Positions 8,027 to 15,053 of a stretch of 22,819 bases of DNA are shown here, in pieces; the first letter of the stretch is position 1; each line of letters starts with the position of its first letter. The position numbers were made by a program, and so were the translations under genes. The notes under the pieces are model-generated. The model was given only the letters and a program-made list of their open reading frames with translations. It was not told where the DNA came from and made no database searches. The stretch is from Pseudorhodobacter antarcticus (lineage in GTDB: Bacteria > Pseudomonadota > Alphaproteobacteria > Rhodobacterales > Rhodobacteraceae): contig CAMAQR010000058.1 of NCBI GenBank assembly GCA_945860375.1, positions 1-22,819 of the forward strand. The letters are read 5' to 3'.

Positions 8027-8634
8027 AAACTCAGCCTGATCTGGGCTTCGCTGATTTCGGCGGTAAGGCGGCGGTGTTGACGGGTGAATTCGTCCGGCAC
8101 CAGCAGGAATTGCACATGCGCAGGGGCAACATCCGGGGCGGCGGCGGGGTTGATCAGACAGTCCCACAGGGCAGTGTCCAACTTCATCTTGGGGGCGGTG
8201 GCCACCAAAAGCCAGCGGGCATCGCCGCGTTCGATGCTGATGCGGCCGCCGTAAGGCAATGCGGATTCGGCGCATTGCAACAGCAAAAACACCAGTTTTA
8301 CATCGCGGCGCGGCAGATCGGGCGGGCTGATCCAATCGACTTTTATCCGGCCGCCATGGGTCATGTCTGACAAAATGGAGGTGACTTCATTGCGCCCGAT
8401 CCGCTGGTCTGCGCCGGTCGCGCCGTAAGCCACCCGGAAAAAGCGGATGCGGGCATTGGCATGGGCGACGCTTTCGGTGATCAGCGCCATTTCCGGCCCC
8501 TTGACCGCCCCATCCATCAGCATCAGTTCAACCCCGTTGCCGATGGCGCCGATCGGGCTGATAAGGTCGTGGCAGATGCGAGAGCCGACAAGTGCTGCGA
8601 GGTCAGGTTTTTCGGGCAAAGGGTACTCTTTCAC
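8023..8634 (-). CDS. chpT: ChpT histidine phosphotransferase
   Basis: About 203 residues from a GTG at 8634; an in-frame GTG at 8658 would add 8 residues and overlap the divergent gene. Neither start has a good Shine-Dalgarno, so the start is uncertain. The phosphorylated histidine lies in [20 protein letters not shown] (His22 by this numbering), the alphaproteobacterial ChpT signature. A degenerate histidine-kinase-like C-terminal domain follows, without clear ATP-binding boxes, as expected for ChpT. In Caulobacter and relatives, ChpT passes phosphate from the CckA kinase to CtrA and CpdR. In Rhodobacteraceae this pathway controls motility and gene transfer agents. The gene converges on proA with overlapping stops. 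A CtrA-type site lies about 200 bp away, in front of olsB. Confidence 0.9.
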   Translation of the reverse strand: MKEYPLPEKPDLAALVGSRICHDLISPIGAIGNGVELMLMDGAVKGPEMALITESVAHANARIRFFRVAYGATGADQRIGRNEVTSILSDMTHGGRIKVDWISPPDLPRRDVKLVFLLLQCAESALPYGGRISIERGDARWLLVATAPKMKLDTALWDCLINPAAAPDVAPAHVQFLLVPDEFTRQHRRLTAEISEAQIRLSF

Positions 8635-8648
8635 GCAAGGGGGCAGAT

Positions 8649-8822
8649 ATGGCGGCACGACTGGAACCGGGGATGCTGGTGCGGCATCCGTCGCAGCCCG
8701 AGTGGGGGCTGGGGCAGGTGCAATCCAACATCAACGGCCGGGCGACGGTGAATTTCGAACATGCGGGCAAGGTGGTGATCGACCTGAAAGAGGTGGCATT
8801 GACGGTGGACTACCTGAGTTGA
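8649..8822 (+). CDS. Small DUF3553 protein
   Basis: A 57-residue protein, MAARLEPGMLVRHPSQPEWG at its start, then LGQVQSNINGRATVNFEHAGK. The pattern G-x-x-V-x-H-P-x-x-x-x-W-G-x-G-x-V with a closing hydrophobic/acidic strand matches DUF3553. It resembles the Tudor/CarD-like beta-barrel found at the C-terminus of UvrD/PcrA helicases and in transcription-coupling proteins. By that analogy it may contact RNA polymerase or another protein, which is inference. The ATG at 8649 is chosen because AAGGGGG lies about 6 bases upstream; an upstream in-frame ATG at 8592 would overlap chpT extensively. It is divergent from chpT with at most 14 bases between the starts. Confidence 0.78.
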   Translation: MAARLEPGMLVRHPSQPEWGLGQVQSNINGRATVNFEHAGKVVIDLKEVALTVDYLS

Positions 8823-8834
8823 CGCAGGGTGCGG

Positions 8835-8850
8835 TTAATATGGGGTTAAC
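8835..8850 (+). promoter_or_regulatory. CtrA-type binding site upstream of olsB
   Basis: TTAA-TATGGGG-TTAAC matches the full CtrA consensus TTAA-N7-TTAA(C). It lies 13 bases after the DUF3553 stop and 111 bases before the olsB ATG. I found no other full match in the window by eye. The presence of chpT, the phosphodonor of CtrA, next door strengthens the reading. It could act on olsB-olsA; action on chpT across the small gene is less likely. Confidence 0.6.
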
Positions 8851-8960
8851 ACAACCTCGGCGTGGTCTTGGTTTTTCCGGGCAGGGCAAGGCAGTTGCAA
8901 TGCGTTCCGACGCCGCCTAAGACGAATGCGCAGACCTAAGCCCGGACCCGACGCCCCCTT

Positions 8961-9743
8961 ATGACCGACGACGCGCCCTACATCCTGCGATTGGCCGAAA
9001 CAGAGCGTGATTTACGGGCTGCCCAAAGGTTGCGCTACGGCGTTTTCGTGCAGGAACTGGGGGGAAGTGGCCCCTTGGTTGACCACGCCAACCGGTTGGA
9101 GAAGGATGAGTTTGACCCGTTCTTCGAGCATCTGTTGTTGATCGACCCCAGCCGGGATGCGGATGATCTGGCCGATGTGGTGGGGGTTTACCGGCTGCTG
9201 CCGTCAGACCGGCTGGCGCTGTCGGGGCGGTTTTACTCGGAAAACGAATACGATCTGACGGCACTGAAAACATCAGGCCGCAGGTTGCTGGAACTGGGGC
9301 GGTCTTGCGTGCATCCCGACCATCGCGGCGGTTCGGCCATGCTGTTGCTGTGGAACGCCTTGGCGGAATATGTGCTGGAGCGGGAGATCGAGGTGCTGTT
9401 TGGCACCGCGTCCTTCCATGGCACCAATGTCAGGGCGCTGGCGCAACCGTTGTCCAATCTCCACCACCACCACCTTGCCCCGCTTGCGCTGCGGGTGACG
9501 GCCCGCGCGCCGCATTGCGCCGAGATGAACCTGATCCCGGCGGCGCAATTGGATCGCCGTGCGGCACTGGCGGGGACGCCGGCGCTGATCAAGGCCTATC
9601 TGCGGCTTGGGGGCTTTGTGGGCGAGGGGGCTTGGGTGGATCATGCCTTCAACACCACCGATGTTTGTCTGGTGATGGACACTGCAAGAATGAGCGCCAA
9701 GCACCGCGACTTCTACATCCGCAAATCGGCGCGGGACCCATGA
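8961..9743 (+). CDS. olsB: Ornithine-acyl-ACP N-acyltransferase (OlsB-like)
   Basis: A 260-residue GNAT-fold acyltransferase of the hemolysin/OlsB type. Recognisable blocks are AAQRLRYGVFVQELGG, EKDEFDPFFEHLLLID, VGVYRLLPS and ELGRSCVHPDHRGGSAMLLLWNALA, the acyl donor-binding region. GTASFHGTN and KAYLRLGGFVGEGAWVDHAFNTTDVCLVMD, the typical C-terminal block, follow. OlsB transfers a 3-hydroxy fatty acyl chain from ACP to ornithine to make lyso-ornithine lipid at the membrane. The assignment is supported by the overlapping downstream olsA-like gene. The ATG at 8961 follows a C-rich stretch without a strong Shine-Dalgarno. A CtrA-type site lies upstream. Confidence 0.87.
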   Translation: MTDDAPYILRLAETERDLRAAQRLRYGVFVQELGGSGPLVDHANRLEKDEFDPFFEHLLLIDPSRDADDLADVVGVYRLLPSDRLALSGRFYSENEYDLTALKTSGRRLLELGRSCVHPDHRGGSAMLLLWNALAEYVLEREIEVLFGTASFHGTNVRALAQPLSNLHHHHLAPLALRVTARAPHCAEMNLIPAAQLDRRAALAGTPALIKAYLRLGGFVGEGAWVDHAFNTTDVCLVMDTARMSAKHRDFYIRKSARDP

Positions 9744-10558
9744 GCGACTGGCGGACGGATGACACGCCGCCCTTGCGGTTGGGGGCGGCGGGCTGGCTGC
9801 GGGTGATCTGGCGTGGCGGACTCTTGGGCGGACTGACCTTTGGCGCGCTGGCGGTGCTGCTGTTGGTGCGGCTGCTGGAGCGGCCCTTGTGCGGGCAGGC
9901 GCGGCCGGTGACGCCGTTGATCACGCAGTTTGTGTGCAAGATGGCGTTTCCGATCCTGCGGCTGCATTTGATTACGCGCGGGCAGCCGATGCAGCAAAAG
10001 GGGGCGGTGGTGGCCAACCATGCCTCTTGGTTGGATGTCTTCGCGCTGAACGCGGTGCAGCGGGTGTATTTTGTGTCGAAATCCGAAGTGGCAGGTTGGC
10101 CCGGCATCGGCTGGCTGGCACGGGCGACGGGGACGGTGTTTATCACCCGCAGGGGGGCAGAGGCGAAGCGGCAACAGGCTGTGTTTGAAGGCCGATTGCG
10201 GGCAGGGCACAAGTTGCTGTTTTTCCCCGAAGGCACCAGCACCGATGCGACCCACATTTTGCCCTTCAAATCAACGCTGTTTGCGGCGTTCTACAGCCAT
10301 GGGCTGGACCATATCCTCTTTATTCAGCCCGTGACGGTGATCTATCACGCGCCACCCGGCGAGGACGCGCGGTTTTATGGCTGGTGGGGAGATATGGATT
10401 TCGCACCGCATCTGCTCAAAACACTGGCGGCGCGGCGGCAGGGCCGGGTTGAGGTGATTTTTCACCCCGAAGTGCCGGTGGACGTGTTCGCCAACCGCAA
10501 GGATCTGGCCGCGCATTGTGAGCGCGTGATCCGGGCCAGTCACACTCTGGCCGGGTAA
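9740..10558 (+). CDS. olsA: Lyso-ornithine lipid O-acyltransferase (OlsA, PlsC family)
   Basis: A 272-residue protein of the 1-acylglycerol-phosphate acyltransferase family. An N-terminal membrane segment (about residues 27-46) is followed by the catalytic NHASWLD motif at 93-99 (HX4D: His94, Asp99) and FPEGTS at 162-167. Paired with OlsB, it would acylate the 3-hydroxyl of lyso-ornithine lipid to complete ornithine lipid, a phosphorus-free membrane lipid. A general PlsC role in phospholipid synthesis cannot be excluded from sequence alone. Its ATG overlaps the olsB stop in an ATGA arrangement, showing tight translational coupling. A GC stem-loop follows. Confidence 0.85.
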   Translation: MSDWRTDDTPPLRLGAAGWLRVIWRGGLLGGLTFGALAVLLLVRLLERPLCGQARPVTPLITQFVCKMAFPILRLHLITRGQPMQQKGAVVANHASWLDVFALNAVQRVYFVSKSEVAGWPGIGWLARATGTVFITRRGAEAKRQQAVFEGRLRAGHKLLFFPEGTSTDATHILPFKSTLFAAFYSHGLDHILFIQPVTVIYHAPPGEDARFYGWWGDMDFAPHLLKTLAARRQGRVEVIFHPEVPVDVFANRKDLAAHCERVIRASHTLAG

Positions 10559-10578
10559 GGCGCGCGCAAGCACGCGCC
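10559..10578. terminator. Stem-loop between convergent olsA and the ThiE-like gene
   Basis: GGCGCG (10559-10564) pairs with CGCGCC (10573-10578) around an 8-base loop in the 24-bp gap between two convergent genes. It may work in both directions, but T-runs are weak on both sides. Confidence 0.4.
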
Positions 10579-10582
10579 CGAT

Positions 10583-11203
10583 TTAGCCCAAGGGTGACAT
10601 CAGGGCCTTGAGCGCGGCAATCGGGTTCTCGGCGGACCAGATTTCCTCACCCACCCCAAAGAAATCGGTCACGGGGCCGAATTTTTCCACCAACTCCAGC
10701 GTCAACGCGCCTTCGGCGATGACCGGCACTTCTATGACCTTGGACCACCAGTCGAACAGGTCGAAATCGACCTGCTCGCCGATGCCCAAGGGGCTGGTGC
10801 CGATGGGGCCGAAGGCGACGTAATCGGCGCCAGCCTCGCCCGCGTTCATGCCGTCGTGGCGGGTGATGCCGCAAAAGGCGCCGACGATGGCGTCGCTGCC
10901 CAATTCTTTGCGGACATAGCGGACCTGGCGCGCGCCATCGGTCAGATGGACGCCGTCAAGGCCAAGGCGCTGCACCATCAGCATGTGGTTGTCGATGACG
11001 ATGGCCACGTCGCGGGCGTGGGTGACAAGGCGGCAGGCGTCGGCGGCGCGGGCGATCATGTCTTCGTCTTTGCCGGCAAGGGACAGCCGCACGCAAGCGA
11101 TGTCGACCGCGTCCAGCACGGCGGCCAGACGGTCGGGGAACACCTCGAGGTCAATCGCGGGCGGGGTGATCAGGGTGATTTGCGGGCGGTCAGTGTCGGC
11201 CAT
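10583..11203 (-). CDS. ThiE/TenI-like TIM-barrel protein, key ThiE residues missing
   Basis: A 206-residue protein with the thiamine-phosphate-synthase/TenI barrel pattern: LGLDGVHLTDG at 80-90 and AGEAGADYVAFGPIGTSP at 121-138. Several residues that ThiE uses are absent. The usual Q-L-R-x-K after beta2 is replaced by VRLSLAGKDED (38-48). The metal-binding N-D is replaced by D-N (Asp71-Asn72). The G-x-S-x-H motif reads CGITRH (111-116), and T-x-T-K is replaced by SPLGIG (137-142). It is therefore likely a divergent paralogue, as TenI is, and automatic naming as thiamine phosphate synthase would be risky. AGGA lies about 10 bases before the ATG. No other thiamine gene is nearby. The gene is divergent from trmJ. 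Confidence 0.75.
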   Translation of the reverse strand: MADTDRPQITLITPPAIDLEVFPDRLAAVLDAVDIACVRLSLAGKDEDMIARAADACRLVTHARDVAIVIDNHMLMVQRLGLDGVHLTDGARQVRYVRKELGSDAIVGAFCGITRHDGMNAGEAGADYVAFGPIGTSPLGIGEQVDFDLFDWWSKVIEVPVIAEGALTLELVEKFGPVTDFFGVGEEIWSAENPIAALKALMSPLG

Positions 11204-11253
11204 TGGATGCGTCCTGCATAGGGTTGCCCCCCTGTTAGCGCAGATTGGCGGGC

Positions 11254-11282
11254 TTGGCTAGGAAGCGCGGGTGGCGTATCAG
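11254..11282 (+). promoter_or_regulatory. Candidate trmJ promoter
   Basis: TTGGCT (11254-11259) and TATCAG (11277-11282) are 17 bp apart, in the 102-bp divergent gap and about 20 bases before the trmJ ATG. Hexamer matches are modest, so this is a weak prediction. Confidence 0.28.
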
Positions 11283-11305
11283 GCGGGTTCAATCGGAGTG
11301 CTGCC

Positions 11306-12043
11306 ATGATCCCCCCCGCCTTTATTCTTGTGCGCCCACAAATGGGTGAAAACATCGGGGCCGCCGCCCGGGCGATGTTGAACTTTGGGTTGGAGCGGAT
11401 GCGGATCGTGTCGCCCCGCGATGGCTGGCCCAGTTCGGCGGCGGTGGCGCTGGCCAGTGGGGCGGGGCGGGTGCTGGATCAGGCGGGGTTGTTCGGATCG
11501 GTGCAGGATTCGATCGCGGATTGTGATTTCGTTTTCGCGACCACGGCGCGGGGGCGCGAGTTGACCAAGCCGGTTTATACGCCCGAGGCGGCGATGGATC
11601 ATGCGCGGGCCTTGATTGCCGCCGGAAAACGTGTGGGCGTCTTGTTTGGGCCGGAACGCGCGGGGCTGGAGAATGAAGATGTGGTGCTGGCCAATGCGAT
11701 CGTGACGGTGCCGGTGAACCCGGAGTTTGCCTCGCTGAACCTCGCGCAATGTGTGTTGTTGATGGGGTATGAATGGCGGCGGCAGACCGTTCCTGCGGTG
11801 GGCATCGTGCAAGAAATGGCGCGGACGGAATTTGCCTCGGCGCTGGAGGTGGAAAAGCTGGGCGATCATTTTGAGGAACGGCTGGAGGCGGCAGGGTTCT
11901 TCTTTCCGCAGGCCAAGGTGCCGGGGATGAAGGCCAGCCTGCGCAACATGTGGTCGCGGCTGGGGCTGACCAAGGCAGAGGTTCAGACCTTTCATGGCAT
12001 GCTGCGCCAGATTGCCTATCGGTTGAAGCATCAAGACAAGTAG
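11306..12043 (+). CDS. trmJ: TrmJ-like tRNA 2'-O-methyltransferase (SPOUT family)
   Basis: A 245-residue SPOUT (TrmH/SpoU) methyltransferase. The three family motifs are present: ENIGAAARAMLNFGL (15-29), VGVLFGPERAGLENEDV (110-126), and VPVNPEFASLNLAQCVLLM (135-153), which forms the knotted S-adenosylmethionine site. The N-terminal placement of the motifs and the C-terminal ~90-residue helical extension fit TrmJ, which 2'-O-methylates position 32 of certain tRNAs. A related rRNA or tRNA target is possible. GGAG lies 7 bases before the ATG. The gene is monocistronic and followed by a short stem-loop. Confidence 0.88.
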   Translation: MIPPAFILVRPQMGENIGAAARAMLNFGLERMRIVSPRDGWPSSAAVALASGAGRVLDQAGLFGSVQDSIADCDFVFATTARGRELTKPVYTPEAAMDHARALIAAGKRVGVLFGPERAGLENEDVVLANAIVTVPVNPEFASLNLAQCVLLMGYEWRRQTVPAVGIVQEMARTEFASALEVEKLGDHFEERLEAAGFFFPQAKVPGMKASLRNMWSRLGLTKAEVQTFHGMLRQIAYRLKHQDK

Positions 12044-12068
12044 GGTCCCAACTCGGGACCACTTTATT
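12044..12068 (+). terminator. Terminator after trmJ
   Basis: GGTCCC (12044-12049) pairs with GGGACC (12055-12060) around AACTC, followed by ACTTTATTG. The stem begins immediately after the stop codon. It is short, so termination may be partial. Confidence 0.45.
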
Positions 12069-12341
12069 GTTGTTTGATATCAGTTGGTTGAGGGTGTGAA
12101 ATTAGGGATTTCTTAAGGTTTGAGGCGGAATTTGCGGCCGTCCGAAGGGGCCCAGGCCCTCGGCTTCGCCTTTGCCCGGCCAAATCCTTGCAGATTTGGC
12201 GTTCGACGCTGACGTTCTTCCACGGGAAGATCGTCCGGGCGCGCCTTACCCTTGGATATTTAGGCCAATGTGAATTCATGCGGGGGTGACGTTGTGGCGG
12301 GGTTCTGCGACAGTGTTTGCGGTAACACTGTGGGGGTAAGC
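12061..12341. other. Intergenic stretch trmJ-GMC oxidoreductase
   Basis: No gene is supported here. Bases 12061-12120 are AT-rich compared with the rest of the block. Bases 12137-12267 hold a compound repeat-like element with several small hairpins (see copy C). The in-frame extension of the downstream gene back to 12270 lacks a ribosome site and crosses the repeat tail, so I treat 12268-12341 as leader. Confidence 0.5.
12137..12267 (+). repeat. Dispersed intergenic element, copy C (compound form)
   Basis: The tail TTGGATATTTAGGCCAATGTGAA (12253-12275 region) matches the tails of copies A and B. Here it is preceded by small inverted repeats: CCAAATC/GATTTGG (12180-12186 with 12193-12199) and TCTTCC/GGAAGA (12216-12221 with 12225-12230). 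The tail continues as GTGAATTC, so unlike copies A and B it does not provide AAAGG. The GMC gene instead uses a GGGGG ribosome site 70 bp further on. The left boundary is approximate. Confidence 0.45.
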
Positions 12342-13826
12342 ATGGCCGCGCCGGATATTCTGATCATTGGGTCCGGCATGGGCGGGGCGACTTTGGCGGC
12401 GGCTTTGGCGCCTTCGGGGCGGCGGATCGTCATTCTGGAGCGGGGGGAGTATCTGCGCGATTGCCCCGAGGCGCGCGATCCATGGGCGGTGTTCGGGTCT
12501 GGGCATTTCAGCCCCAAGGAAAGCTGGCAGGATGCGGCGGGCGGGGTATTTCAGCCCAACAATTATTACCATCCGGGCGGCAATTCGAAATTCTACGGCG
12601 CGGTTCTCATGCGCTATCGGGCCGAGGATTTCCGGCCCCTAAAGCACATGGGCGGCACCGCACCCGGCTGGCCGATGAGTTACGCCGAGTTGGAGCCGGA
12701 TTATCAGGCGGCAGAGGAAATGTATCAGGTTCGGGGTGCGAGTGGCGAAGACCCGACCGAGCCTGCGCATTCGCGGCCCTATCCGTTTCCGCCTGTGCCG
12801 CACGAGCCGGACATGGTCGATCTGTGCAACCGTTTGAAAGCGCAGGGGTTGCATCCGGGGGCTTTGCCGTTGGGAGTGGACATTGATTTGTGGCTGAAAG
12901 GGGGGGCTGTCACCTTTGACGGCTTTCCAAACACCCGCGGCGGCAAGATGGATGCGGAAACCATCGGGCTGGCGCAGGCCTTGGCGCATCCGAATGTGAC
13001 GCTGCTGACCGGGGCGAAGGTGACGCGGTTGATTGCCGAAGGCCGGCGGATCGCGGCGGTGGAGTTTGAGCGGGCGGGCGGGGTGGAGCGGATTGCGGCC
13101 CCCGTGGTTTGCTTGTGTGCGGGGGCGGTGAAGTCGGCGGCTTTGCTGTTGGCCTCGGCTGATGCGGACCATCCGACGGGGTTGGCCAATGGCTCCGATC
13201 AGGTCGGGCGCAATTTCATGAACCACAACATCACGGCGGTGCTGGGCGTCAGCCCGTTCCGGCGCAATCGGTCTGTGTATGAGAAGACCATCCAGATGAA
13301 CGACTGGTATCTGACCGGGGGCCCAAAAGGCGAGCCTTTGGGCAATGTGCAGATGCTGGGGCGCATCACCGGCGAGATCATGGCGGCGGAAAGTGGGTTG
13401 CCTTTGCCCCTGTCGCGTTGGCTGGCGGATCATTCGGTGCATCTGATGACGATGTCCGAGGATTTGCCAAACCCTGAAAGCCGGGTGTTCCTGCGCGATG
13501 GTCAGATCGTGCTGCAATGGCAGCGGTCAAATTGGGCGGCGCATCTGGCTTTGAACGCCAAGCTGAAGGGGGTGTTGAAGCGCGCGGGCTGGCCGGTGGT
13601 TTTGACCAAGACCTTTGAGAAGCGCACGCCCAGTCATCAATGCGGGACGGCGCGGATGGGGGTTGATCCGGGCAGCTCGGTCGTGGATCCGTTCTGCCGG
13701 GCGCATGATCTGGAGAATTTGCGCATTGTCGATGCCTCGGTGCTGCCAACCTCGGGTGCGGCCAATCCGTCGTTGACGGTGGCGGCGCTGGCCTTGCGGG
13801 TGGCGCGGCATATGGTGCCGCAGTGA
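12342..13826 (+). CDS. GMC-family FAD-dependent oxidoreductase
   Basis: A 494-residue flavoprotein. The N-terminus has the dinucleotide-binding motif IIGSGMGGATLAAALAPSG, with the ribose-binding acid in ILERGE (Glu33). The C-terminus shows SHQCGTARMG (His432) and LPTSGAANPSLTVAALALRVARH (Asn475), the GMC signature with its His/Asn active-site pair. GMC enzymes oxidise alcohols or sugars (choline, glucose, gluconate). The electron acceptor and substrate cannot be read here, and no cytochrome subunit is adjacent. No signal peptide precedes the flavin motif, so it is probably cytosolic unless exported with a partner. The start at 12342 is chosen because GGGGG lies 5-6 bases upstream; a longer frame from 12270 adds 24 residues unlike the family. 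Confidence 0.88.
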   Translation: MAAPDILIIGSGMGGATLAAALAPSGRRIVILERGEYLRDCPEARDPWAVFGSGHFSPKESWQDAAGGVFQPNNYYHPGGNSKFYGAVLMRYRAEDFRPLKHMGGTAPGWPMSYAELEPDYQAAEEMYQVRGASGEDPTEPAHSRPYPFPPVPHEPDMVDLCNRLKAQGLHPGALPLGVDIDLWLKGGAVTFDGFPNTRGGKMDAETIGLAQALAHPNVTLLTGAKVTRLIAEGRRIAAVEFERAGGVERIAAPVVCLCAGAVKSAALLLASADADHPTGLANGSDQVGRNFMNHNITAVLGVSPFRRNRSVYEKTIQMNDWYLTGGPKGEPLGNVQMLGRITGEIMAAESGLPLPLSRWLADHSVHLMTMSEDLPNPESRVFLRDGQIVLQWQRSNWAAHLALNAKLKGVLKRAGWPVVLTKTFEKRTPSHQCGTARMGVDPGSSVVDPFCRAHDLENLRIVDASVLPTSGAANPSLTVAALALRVARHMVPQ

Positions 13827-13877
13827 TCCGGCGGGGTTGAAGCTGCCGGGGGCGCGGCCTAGAGTCCGGGCAACCAG

Positions 13878-15053
13878 ATGGGGGCGGCGATGGCGGTCAA
13901 GCGCAGTATTTTCGAAGAGGTCGGGGCCGGGCAAGCGCCAGTGGCGCAGGGCGGCGGCATTGACGCGCGCGGCAAGGGGGCGCGGCGCGGCATTCGCCTT
14001 TGGTTGGTGGTGCTGTTCCTGTTGGTCTTTGCGATGATCGCCGTGGGTGGTTTGACGCGGCTGACGGACTCGGGCTTGTCGATCACGGAGTGGAAGCCGG
14101 TGACGGGGGCGGTGCCGCCGTTGCATGCAGCGGCTTGGGGTGTGGAGTTCGAAAAGTACAAGGCGAGCCCGGAGTTTCAGCTGCAAAACACCGGGATGAC
14201 GTTGGAAGAGTTCAAGACCATTTACTGGTGGGAATGGGGTCACCGGCAGTTGGGCCGGGTGATCGGGCTGGTCTGGGCGGCGGGGTTCGCCGGATTCCTG
14301 TTGGCGCGGCAGGTGCCGGCGGGCTGGATCGGGCGGCTGTTGGGTGTCGGCGTGCTGGGCGGTTTGCAGGGGGCCATTGGCTGGTGGATGGTGTCGAGCG
14401 GGCTGAAAGGCAGCATGGTCGATGTGGCGTCTTACCGATTGGCAACGCATCTGGGGCTGGCTTTTGTTATCTTGGGGCTGATTGCGACCTATGTGTTCCT
14501 GTTGCAGCGGACCGAGGCCGCGTTGTTGCAGGCGCGGCGGGTGGGCGAGCGCAAGCTGGTCGGGCTGTCCACGGGCCTGATGCATTTCGCCTTTCTGCAG
14601 GTGGTGCTGGGGGCATTGGTGGCGGGCATCGACGCCGGGCGCGGCTTTCCGACCTGGCCGCTGATGAACGGGCAGTTCTTTCCGGCGGATGCGTTTTATG
14701 TGCCGGACGGGGCGGGGGGCAGCTTGCCGCTGTGGCATGCGTTCTTTGAAAATCCGGGACTGGTGCAGTTTGTGCATCGGATGTCTGGGTATCTTTTGTT
14801 CGCCTTTGGTATTGTGGTCTGGCTGCGGGGGCGCAGGTCGGCGCATCTGGCGACGCGGCGGGCGTTCCACGGCGTGATGGCGATGCTGGTGGTGCAGATG
14901 GGCTTGGGCATTTTTGCGGTGCTGACGATGGCGCAGGCGCATGTCGCGATCACCCATCAGATCGGGGCCGTGGTGTTGTGGGTGCTGATCATCCGGGCGC
15001 GGCATTTGTCGGTCTACCCGGTGGCGGGATCCATTCGGAAGGGGACGGCGTGA
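13878..15053 (+). CDS. ctaA: Heme A synthase, COX15/CtaA type
   Basis: A 391-residue inner-membrane protein with about eight hydrophobic segments. It oxidises heme O to heme A for aa3-type cytochrome c oxidase. Four conserved heme-ligand-type histidines are visible: WGHRQLGRVIG (His122), THLGLAF (His191), VHRMSGYL (His300) and THQIGAVVL (His360). The conserved glutamate is in SITEWKPVTG (Glu71). The first ~40 residues are a polar, poorly conserved cytosolic tail. An ATG at 13890 (starting MAVKRSIFEEVG) is an alternative start with a G-rich stretch just upstream. No other oxidase assembly gene is in the window. The stop shares one base with the next ATG (TGATG), so translation is probably coupled. 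Confidence 0.95.
   Translation: MGAAMAVKRSIFEEVGAGQAPVAQGGGIDARGKGARRGIRLWLVVLFLLVFAMIAVGGLTRLTDSGLSITEWKPVTGAVPPLHAAAWGVEFEKYKASPEFQLQNTGMTLEEFKTIYWWEWGHRQLGRVIGLVWAAGFAGFLLARQVPAGWIGRLLGVGVLGGLQGAIGWWMVSSGLKGSMVDVASYRLATHLGLAFVILGLIATYVFLLQRTEAALLQARRVGERKLVGLSTGLMHFAFLQVVLGALVAGIDAGRGFPTWPLMNGQFFPADAFYVPDGAGGSLPLWHAFFENPGLVQFVHRMSGYLLFAFGIVVWLRGRRSAHLATRRAFHGVMAMLVVQMGLGIFAVLTMAQAHVAITHQIGAVVLWVLIIRARHLSVYPVAGSIRKGTA

Noticed and set aside
12064..12279. 71-residue minus-strand frame in the gap after trmJ
   Set aside because: It is a translation of the hairpin repeat element, which often yields spurious small frames.
13527..15005. 492-residue minus-strand open frame opposite the GMC and ctaA genes
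   Set aside because: His/Pro/Gln/Arg-rich shadow of certain genes, no ribosome site or motif.
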